NCBI GenBank assembly: GCA_934317215.1
Contig: CAKREH010000007.1
Location: 56,608 to 120,607, forward strand
Length of the DNA: 64,000 bases
Origin: an uncultured Roseburia sp.
Lineage (GTDB): Bacteria > Bacillota > Clostridia > Lachnospirales > Lachnospiraceae
Direction: 5' to 3'
The first letter of the stretch is position 1. Each line of letters opens with the position of its first letter. This document shows positions 49,375-56,056 of the stretch, in pieces. The notes under the pieces were generated by a model. It did not search any database. It was not told where the DNA came from and was given only the letters and a program-made list of their open reading frames with translations. The position numbers and the translations under genes were made by a program.

Positions 49375-50097
49375 TTACAACTTGCTGGTCAGCGTTTCAC
49401 AGGCTTCTGCCGTATGAAGCAGTTCCGGAAGTACCTCTTCCTTCGTTCCGATCGTCTTAACCTGTCCGTTTGCGATCACCACGATCTTGTCTGCAATATC
49501 TAAAATACGCTCCTGATGTGAAATGATAAGGATTGTTCCCTGGATCTCATCCCGCATTTTTTCAAACACCCTGATCAGGCTGTTAAAACTCCAGAGATCA
49601 ATTCCTGCCTCCGGTTCATCAAAAATAGAAAGCTTCGTTCCGCGTGCCGTGATCATCGCGATCTCAATACGCTTTAACTCACCGCCGGAAAGGCTGCCGT
49701 TGATCTCACGGTCAATGTACTCTCTCGCACACAGACCGACCTCCGATAAAATCTCGCAGATTTCATTCACTGTCATCGTTCTTCCTGCTGCGATCGTGAT
49801 CAGATCTTTAACTGTCAGCCCCTTAAAATGTACCGGCTGCTGAAATGCATAGCTGATGCCATGTTTTGCACGCTCGGTAATGTTAAGTCCCGTGATATCT
49901 TCTCCATCTAAAATGATCTGACCGGATGTCGGCTTGATGATTCCTGCAATAATCTTTGCAAGTGTCGATTTTCCTCCACCATTTGGCCCGGTGATCGCCA
50001 CAAAATGTTCATCGATCGTAAGGCTGACATCTTTTAAGATCTCTTTGTTGTCCTGATTGTCCTCTACCTCATAAGTGATATTTCTTAATTCTAACAT
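49375..50097 (-). CDS. sufC: SufC-type ATPase
   Basis: 240 residues. Walker A VAITGPNGGGKSTLAKIIAG, signature SLSGGELKRIEIAM, Walker B TKLSIFDEPEAGIDLWSFNS and the switch His in LIISHQERIL. The EPEAGIDLWSF block is typical of SufC rather than of import ATPases. It should energise the scaffold encoded 46 bases downstream. Ribosome site AGGAAAA before the ATG. Confidence 0.92.
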   Translation of the reverse strand: MLELRNITYEVEDNQDNKEILKDVSLTIDEHFVAITGPNGGGKSTLAKIIAGIIKPTSGQIILDGEDITGLNITERAKHGISYAFQQPVHFKGLTVKDLITIAAGRTMTVNEICEILSEVGLCAREYIDREINGSLSGGELKRIEIAMITARGTKLSIFDEPEAGIDLWSFNSLIRVFEKMRDEIQGTILIISHQERILDIADKIVVIANGQVKTIGTKEEVLPELLHTAEACETLTSKL

Positions 50098-50122
50098 TTT
50101 TCCTCCGTCTGCGTTTCGCCGG

Positions 50123-50620
50123 TTATCTTACCACGGAACGCGGATATTTTACCATAACTTCATCAAGCATCTCATCATCCGGCTCAAACTCATAGCGCAC
50201 GAGTCCTTTCTCCCCCTTTGCAATCAGCTCATACACCTTTGCCTGCGGGTCTCCGGAAGTCAGATCTTTGAATGCCAGATTTTTGTCATTTTCATATTTG
50301 TATACGCTTCTGTCACCTCTTGGAGCAAATCCAAGAACATCATCCATCTGCACACTGCCGATGGCTTTACGTCTGCTTTTTGCCTTGATCCGTGCAAAGC
50401 GGAACTCTCCATCATAATAGGTATATTCGAACTCTATATCCGAACAAAATGCCTGAAAATACCATACCAGTGCAAATGCGATTCCAGGGATCAGAAAAAT
50501 AACCGGATTCACAAATGTAGCCAGCAAAAACATCAGGCAGGCAAGTATAAACCATGCTGTAGTTAACATTTTTTTTGATCCCGTTTTCTTTTTCGGAACG
50601 ATCACTAATTTCTCATGCAT
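50123..50620 (-). CDS. DUF6106 family membrane protein
   Basis: 165 residues. A basic start (MHEKLVIVPKKKTGSKKMLT) leads into two membrane helices (WFILACLMFLLATFV and IFLIPGIAFALVWYFQ), then a beta-rich cytoplasmic domain (FEYTYYDGEFRFARIKAKSR, VLGFAPRGDRSVYKYENDKN) with an acidic C-terminus. DUF6106 is a Lachnospiraceae family of unknown function. GGAGAAGATTAT precedes the ATG. Confidence 0.85.
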   Translation of the reverse strand: MHEKLVIVPKKKTGSKKMLTTAWFILACLMFLLATFVNPVIFLIPGIAFALVWYFQAFCSDIEFEYTYYDGEFRFARIKAKSRRKAIGSVQMDDVLGFAPRGDRSVYKYENDKNLAFKDLTSGDPQAKVYELIAKGEKGLVRYEFEPDDEMLDEVMVKYPRSVVR

Positions 50621-50964
50621 ATAATCTTCTCCTGTTTTCTTATATTTACCTGTTTTTTGACATACTCTTTTGGGCAGGCTGCCTTTCCCACCATCGTGGA
50701 ACTGGTTCTATTTCACATACATCAGCATTTCTTTTGCAAGTCTGCCACAGGTCATACTTCTTATATTATCATGTAACAACTTGTCAGGCAAGGGCTGTCC
50801 CTCCATTCTCTGTATAAATACAGGAAATTTTATACATTTTTTATTTTTCTGTACATTGCACCTGTTATCGTGTAAAATAAAAGCAAATGGTTTTTTCGTA
50901 ATTTTTCGCAGTTTTGCAACACATTTTTTACACACAATAACTTTTTATCATGGAGAACAAAAAA
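50621..50964. other. Divergent intergenic region
   Basis: 344 bases between the DUF6106 gene and the debranching enzyme. No gene. AT-rich 3' half with T runs; TTGCAC at 50856 could be a -35 but no matching -10 is at 17 bases. The debranching enzyme ribosome site is ATGGAGAACAAAAAA. Confidence 0.35.
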
Positions 50965-53289
50965 ATGATCAATTATCAATATGCAAAAGAAGCATTTTCC
51001 ACATTTAAAAATGGAATCCGCCGTGAATGGGCGCTGACCAACGGCATCGGTGGTTACGCTGGAAGTTCCCTGATCGGTGCACACAACCGGACGCATCAGG
51101 GTTATCTGATCGCGAGTCTTCACCCGCCGATCGAGCGCTATCTTGTTTTTTCCAAGATCAATGAATCTCTGTCCGTATTTGCACCAGAAAGCACTGGCAG
51201 TTCTGACGAAAAATTCCATTCCCTTACGGACACATTAAAAAGAGGAGCTGCGCCTGCTGTATCTGCAATGTATAACCTTGAAACCTCACAGCATAGGAAA
51301 AATAGCAAAACCTGTTACACACAGGGGCAGGAATATCTCGTTTCTTTTTCTTACGACGGAAGTGTTCACTACACATATCAGGCAGGAGATATCACACTGA
51401 AAAAACATATCTGCTTAAAACATGGTGCCAATGTGTGTGCCATTGCTTATGAAATCGAAAATAATGGTCCGGATGCTTCTCTCACGCTGGTTCCACTTTT
51501 TAATTTCCGTGAACACAGTGCATCCAGCCGCCCGGAAGATTTTCATTTTCGTACTTCCCTGATCGACAATTCGCTCTGCCTGATCCCGGAAAGCCATCCT
51601 GACACTGCCATTTTATTCCAGACCAGCGAAGGCATTTTTTCAGACCATATTCCTATGTATGATATTGACATGCAGCTTCAGACCGAGGTCGATCTTGAAA
51701 CGGACGGACTCGACTGCCATTATTGTCCGCATGAAGTCACTGTTTTTCTTCCGGCAAAAAGCCGTAAGCAGATTTCTGTGCTCTGTTCCGTGACCGCAGC
51801 CAATGAATCCTTTTCAGATATCACAGCAGATGCCGCTTTTAATATTTTAAAAGAACGGGAAACTTATACAAAATCACTCTATGAAACGGCTGGTATCCAT
51901 GATGATTTTGCAGACCGCCTGGTTCTCGCTGCGGATCAGTTTCTCTGTGACCGCGCTTCCACCGGCTATAAAACCGTACTTGCGGGTCTCCCATGGTTCA
52001 CAGACTGGGGACGCGACACGATGATCGCCTTTACCGGACTGACACTCTGCACAGGACGCAGAAAAGATGCCGAGGAGATCCTTTTAACATTTTCCAAGTA
52101 TATCCGTCACGGGATCGTGCCAAACATGTTCCCGGATGACAATGCAGCACCGCTTTATAATACAGCGGATGCTTCCCTGTGGTATTTTTATGCGGTATGG
52201 CAGTATCTGCAGTATTATCCGGATACCGCTGCCAATGCGTTTGTACAGGAAAATATTTATCCTCATTTGAAGGAAATCATCTCCGCCTACAAAAACGGCA
52301 CAGATTTCAGTATTTATATGGAGGAGGACGGTCTCATCCATGCCGGAAGCGGTCTTGACCAGATCACCTGGATGGATGTGCGTGTCGGTGACTGGGTTGC
52401 CACCCCGCGCCACGGGAAACCTGTGGAAATCAATGCTCTCTGGTATAATGCATTAAAGGTCATGGAGGAACTTGCCCGGCGGTATGAGGGAGACGATGTT
52501 TGGGTTACTGGCGGTTCTGCCACGGGTTCCGGCAGTGAGGTTTCGGTTACAGGCGGTTCTGCCACGGGTTCCGGCAATGAAGTTTCGGGTTCTGGCGGTT
52601 CTGCCACGGGTTTTGGCAGTCATGTTTCGGTTACTGGCATTTCCGCCACGGGTTTTGGCAGTCATGTTTCGGTTACTGGCGTTTCCGCCACGGGTCTGAT
52701 CAGTCATGTTATGACCTCCCACAATTATGCTGCACTTGCGGAACTTGTGAAAGCATCTTTCTGCCAGAAGTTCTGGTGGGAGGAAAAAGGCTGTCTTTAC
52801 GATGTCGTAGACGGAGATGAGCCGGATGACCACCTTCGCCCAAACCAGATCTATGCGGTGTCACTGCCTTTTACCATGTTATCGAAGGAGCAGGAAACAA
52901 AGATTGTCGCATTTGTCAAAGAACATCTTTACATCGGCTGCGGACTTCGTTCTCTCACCAGCGACCATTCAGACTACCACGGCATTTACTGTGGTTCCCT
53001 GCCAAAACGCGACGCTGCCTACCACCAGGGCACGGCATGGGGATTTCTGCTCGGAGGTTTTCTGTCCGCCTATGCCAAAGTCCACGATCACTCGCCGGAA
53101 TGTACCAAAGAGCTGCTTTCCCTGCTTGAACCGGTACGTCATCATCTGACCGACAACGGCTGTATCGGCTCAATCTCCGAAATTTTCGACGGGGATGCAC
53201 CTCACAATCCAAGAGGATGCTATGCGCAGGCATGGAGCGTCGGCGAGACACTGCGTGCTTATATGCAGGATGTGCTGCCATATATGTAA
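50965..53289 (+). CDS. Glycogen debranching enzyme (amylo-alpha-1,6-glucosidase type) with internal repeats
   Basis: About 774 residues; the ATG at 50965 has GGAG nine bases upstream. The N-terminal beta domain (EWALTNGIGGYAGSSLIGAH) and the catalytic six-hairpin barrel (LPWFTDWGRDTMIAFTGLTL, DASLWYFYAVWQYLQYYPDT, GLDQITWMDVRVGDWVATPR, RDAAYHQGTAWGFLLGGFLS) are complete. Between EINALWYNALKVMEELARRY and the continuation SHNYAALAELVKASF five 14-residue Gly/Ser/Thr units are inserted. It removes alpha-1,6 branches of glycogen. The insert lies in a loop position and probably leaves the barrel intact. Confidence 0.92.
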   Translation: MINYQYAKEAFSTFKNGIRREWALTNGIGGYAGSSLIGAHNRTHQGYLIASLHPPIERYLVFSKINESLSVFAPESTGSSDEKFHSLTDTLKRGAAPAVSAMYNLETSQHRKNSKTCYTQGQEYLVSFSYDGSVHYTYQAGDITLKKHICLKHGANVCAIAYEIENNGPDASLTLVPLFNFREHSASSRPEDFHFRTSLIDNSLCLIPESHPDTAILFQTSEGIFSDHIPMYDIDMQLQTEVDLETDGLDCHYCPHEVTVFLPAKSRKQISVLCSVTAANESFSDITADAAFNILKERETYTKSLYETAGIHDDFADRLVLAADQFLCDRASTGYKTVLAGLPWFTDWGRDTMIAFTGLTLCTGRRKDAEEILLTFSKYIRHGIVPNMFPDDNAAPLYNTADASLWYFYAVWQYLQYYPDTAANAFVQENIYPHLKEIISAYKNGTDFSIYMEEDGLIHAGSGLDQITWMDVRVGDWVATPRHGKPVEINALWYNALKVMEELARRYEGDDVWVTGGSATGSGSEVSVTGGSATGSGNEVSGSGGSATGFGSHVSVTGISATGFGSHVSVTGVSATGLISHVMTSHNYAALAELVKASFCQKFWWEEKGCLYDVVDGDEPDDHLRPNQIYAVSLPFTMLSKEQETKIVAFVKEHLYIGCGLRSLTSDHSDYHGIYCGSLPKRDAAYHQGTAWGFLLGGFLSAYAKVHDHSPECTKELLSLLEPVRHHLTDNGCIGSISEIFDGDAPHNPRGCYAQAWSVGETLRAYMQDVLPYM
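52504..52713 (+). repeat. Five 42-bp tandem repeats inside the debranching enzyme gene
   Basis: Units at 52504, 52546, 52588, 52630 and 52672, each encoding 14 residues: VTGGSATGSGSEVS, VTGGSATGSGNEVS, GSGGSATGFGSHVS, VTGISATGFGSHVS, VTGVSATGLISHVM. Because 42 is divisible by three, gain or loss of units keeps frame. Confidence 0.95.
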
Positions 53290-53365
53290 CTTCCGTCCCG
53301 CTATCTTGCTATACGCATGATATACAAATGTACTGCCATACGTCACCACATAACATGATTGACCG

Positions 53366-53425
53366 ACAGCACCGTTCGAGCACGAAAGAGTCGCTTGCGA
53401 CTCTTTCGCGCTCGAGCGGTGCTGT
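53366..53425 (+). terminator. Very long hairpin after the debranching enzyme gene
   Basis: ACAGCACCG-TCGAG-CGAAAGAGTCGC pairs with its complement ending at 53425, about 27 base pairs with two mismatches and a minimal loop. It follows the stop by 76 bases. No T run follows, so it could be a transcript stabiliser or an independent repeat. Confidence 0.55.
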
Positions 53426-53461
53426 TCCCAGTTAACTTCTTCTCCGCGAGATGCACATCCC

Positions 53462-53477
53462 GCCCGGAGGGCTTTTT
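53462..53477 (+). terminator. Short terminator
   Basis: GCCC-GGA-GGGC followed by TTTTT. It would stop any transcript that passes the long hairpin, just before the foldback element. Confidence 0.6.
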
Positions 53478-53836
53478 AATTCATAGGACGTAATTTCCTA
53501 TGAAGATTCGGTTGTCAGAAGATGGATTTTAATTTAGTGGCTGGCAAATTGCACAAAGCAGAGACTGTTTTTGTGACTTGGGGAGAAAATTAGAAAATCT
53601 TAGTTTGCCTGTCAATGCGCAGTGTTTTGCTGCCATGGACGGCAGCAAAAGTCTTAATGTCCCATGGATGGGGATGGGAAGTTTATGACGTACACGTCAC
53701 TTTGAGAGAATTTAACACAGGCAGACTTGGATTTTCTTATTTTCGGACATCGGAACAAAATAGGCATTGCTTTGTGCATTTGCCAATCAAAAATTTAAGA
53801 GCCACCTTTTGACACCCGAATCCTATGAATTAAAAA
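53473..53836. mobile_element. MITE-like foldback element, copy 2
   Basis: Outer ends TTTTTAATTCATAGGA (53473-53488) and its exact complement (53821-53836). Inner arms TGGCAAATTGCACAAAGC (53542 onward) and GCTTTGTGCATTTGCCA (to 53785). Core is clearly related to copy 1 at 47486-47804: AGAAAATTAG, CAGGCAGACTTGGATTTTCT, ATTTTCGGACATCGGAACAA. Two hexaloop hairpins recur: TTTTGCTGCC-ATGGAC-GGCAGCAAAA and TCCC-ATGGAT-GGGGA. Left side contains an extra CGTAATTTCCTATGAA. No coding capacity. Confidence 0.82.
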
Positions 53837-53868
53837 ACATATCATTTCACAATTTAACAGATGCGCAC

Positions 53869-54103
53869 AATGGGTGAAATTTCAGTATTAAAATCTGGTT
53901 TCATCCATTTTTTCTAACTGTTTAACAGCTTTCTATTGATTTTGGGTGAAATCTTCCTTTTTCTACTCATTTCGCCCTGATTTTTCCAATTTTGTGGGTT
54001 ATTTCGATTGATTCGTATCTATTTCGCCCATTCTCCCACGTATTGAAATATATTGCCGTTAAAATCGGACGAAATCCTTTTGTAATCTGCATGTTTCGCC
54101 CAT
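53869..54103. repeat. Cluster of AATGGGYGAAAT motifs on both strands
   Basis: AATGGGTGAAAT at 53869, GGGTGAAAT at 53944, ATTTCGCCC at about 53969, ATTTCGCCCATT at 54021, GGACGAAAT at 54067 and TTTCGCCCATT at 54093, with a weaker TTTCATCCATT near 53900. Opposite orientations can pair into stems. The 1 kb from 53290 to 54309 has no gene. Confidence 0.6.
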
Positions 54104-54309
54104 TCTGTTTCAAACTAAGTTCATTGGGTTTGCATTACTTTTATTTTTGTACGCTATGCTGATAATGTGGCATACGATTGCTATAAAATGGCTCGTATAT
54201 GTTTTCCTAATTATTGCAAAAATTCATATTATGAAAAAAATTAAAAAAATTTGCATTTTCTGCTTGACAGCAAAACCTTTTTCCTTTAAAATAATTTTTG
54301 TTGTGAGAC

Positions 54310-54382
<73 letters not shown>

Positions 54383-54436
54383 TTCGAACAGAAACAATGG
54401 TTTCTGCTCAGCAGTATTCAATTTCATACATCTCAT

Positions 54437-54507
54437 GCGGGTGTAGTTCAATGGTAGAACACCAGCCTTCCAAGCTGGATACGTGGGTTCGATTCCCATC
54501 ACCCGCT
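54437..54507 (+). tRNA. tRNA-Gly (anticodon UCC)
   Basis: Acceptor GCGGGTG/CACCCGC, D arm TAGTTCAATGGTAGAAC, anticodon stem CCAGC/GCTGG with loop CTTCCAA, T arm GTGGG TTCGATT CCCAT. Discriminator T. 54 bases after tRNA-Phe, so co-transcribed. Confidence 0.96.
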
Positions 54508-54518
54508 CTCTGTTATAG

Positions 54519-54688
54519 GTACTAAAACTGAGTTTCTAATGGAACTCAGTTTTTTTAGTACCTGTTAAGAGGCGGGGGATTGCACCCGCTATTTTATTAC
54601 GATGGTTAAAAAAACGAGTTCCTGATGGAGCTCGTTTTTTAGTGCCTATTATGAAGTAGAGGACTGCACCCGCTATTTTATTGTTGTG
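54519..54688 (+). terminator. Two tandem terminators separated by tRNA-Gly-like remnants
   Basis: First: GGTACTAAAACTGAGTT with AACTCAG-T6-AGTACC (54519-54562). Second: AAAACGAGTTCC/GGAGCTCGTTTTTT (54611-54640). Each is followed by AGTRCCTRTTA, a variable part and TGCACCCGCTATTTTATT; in the first unit GCGGG(GG)ATTGCACCCGC echoes the tRNA-Gly acceptor. It looks like a local duplication of a unit of about 85 bases. Confidence 0.7.
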
Positions 54689-54781
54689 AAAAAAACTTTT
54701 CTACCGTCCATAACATAATTTTAGAGATTAAAAAATAGTATCCAACACTCCTATTTTTAATCTCTAAAATCTAATAAAACC

Positions 54782-56002
54782 TTAATATTCTATAATTTGC
54801 TTCATTATTTCCTGGTACTCAAAAACATCATTACTCTCATATGGATTTGTTGCCCGCCCTTTATCAAAAGCTTTATTAAGTAATTCTTCGTATTCAGCTT
54901 CACTTGATACTTGATCGCCATTCCAGTAATAGTTATAAATTGGATAACCTTCCGAGTCAAATTGAACATTAGAATTATCTTCTGCCCCATACTCTCCTTT
55001 TTGCCGTACAACAAATGTTCCATTTTCTATACTATAAACTATATCATAATAAGCATCCATATGCCCGCCGGAATCCAGAAATAAATTTTCACCTTCTATG
55101 TATGAAAGCCCATAGTTCCATATATGCTGATAAATCACCGAATTATCAAAATAGCTGCATAGCATATCTCCCCCTGCTGTAGAACCAAAATTGATATATA
55201 ACTCCGGAATATTATCTCCATTGATATCTATCAATTTATATTTTTCTAAATACCCATCAAGTAAAGAATCATAATTTATACCATTTTCGAAAATAAAATC
55301 AATATATGCTGATTTCCAGGGTTCTAATTCTTTTACATTATACTGGTCTTTCAACTCTAATATATTTTTTATGTCTTCGATATCTCCTTCTTCATAATTA
55401 TTCGCATACCAGGCAGTCACTTGTTCACTGTCATAGAATATTTCTATGTATATGATCTGCCCATTATATAACAAATAAATTGCATCTGAATCTTCTGATA
55501 AATATTGACATGTATAACCATACTCCTGAATCTTAGGCAATACATCTGCTTTATTGTCTCCAACACATACACCGTATAAAGTTACATGCTCATTTCCCTG
55601 ATTTGAAATAACATAATAACCAGAATCATCCCAGCCCAGCTTAAAATCGTCAATGCAATAATTATGATTTCCCATCATGGGTTCATCGTCATAGCCCATA
55701 TCCATTATTTCAACAACCTTTTCAAAGCTGCCTATATAATCGGTGATTTCAATTATGTCATTTTCTTTGTTGACAATATCATTTTCTGCATCAATTATAT
55801 CATTCTCTTCGTCGACGACACCATTTTCTGCATCGACGAAATCTGCTTTAACGCTATCTTCCCCTATTTGTCCAGATACATCATCTGTTACCATATCACT
55901 GTTTTCCAGATCCGTATTTTCTATCTGCGACGTCTTATTACCACATGCAGAAATTGCGGCTGCCATTAACATAAGCAACACTACGATTTTTCCTTTTTTC
56001 AT
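54782..56002 (-). CDS. Lipoprotein of unknown function
   Basis: 406 residues. Lipoprotein signal MKKGKIVVLLMLMAAAISAC. Residues about 58-88 contain a fourfold short repeat (VVDEENDI, IIDAENDI, IVNKENDI, IEITDYIG). The rest is acidic and Tyr/Asp-rich, with a possible EF-hand-like or FG-GAP-like segment DINGDNIPELYINFGSTAGG near 270. External, membrane-tethered. GGAGGATGAGATGTC precedes the start. It shares the DLxGDGIEEI-type motif with the next gene upstream. Confidence 0.8.
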   Translation of the reverse strand: MKKGKIVVLLMLMAAAISACGNKTSQIENTDLENSDMVTDDVSGQIGEDSVKADFVDAENGVVDEENDIIDAENDIVNKENDIIEITDYIGSFEKVVEIMDMGYDDEPMMGNHNYCIDDFKLGWDDSGYYVISNQGNEHVTLYGVCVGDNKADVLPKIQEYGYTCQYLSEDSDAIYLLYNGQIIYIEIFYDSEQVTAWYANNYEEGDIEDIKNILELKDQYNVKELEPWKSAYIDFIFENGINYDSLLDGYLEKYKLIDINGDNIPELYINFGSTAGGDMLCSYFDNSVIYQHIWNYGLSYIEGENLFLDSGGHMDAYYDIVYSIENGTFVVRQKGEYGAEDNSNVQFDSEGYPIYNYYWNGDQVSSEAEYEELLNKAFDKGRATNPYESNDVFEYQEIMKQIIEY

Positions 56003-56056
56003 GACATCTCATCCTCCTAACCAAACACCTGTAACATTATCAACAGGAAACAATAT

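Noticed and set aside
52314..52833. Open minus-strand frames across the debranching enzyme repeat
   Set aside because: They arise from the 42-base repeat read backward; no ribosome site, and the plus frame is conserved enzyme sequence.
53615..53812. 65-codon plus-strand frame in the second foldback element
   Set aside because: Not preserved in copy 1, and no ribosome site.
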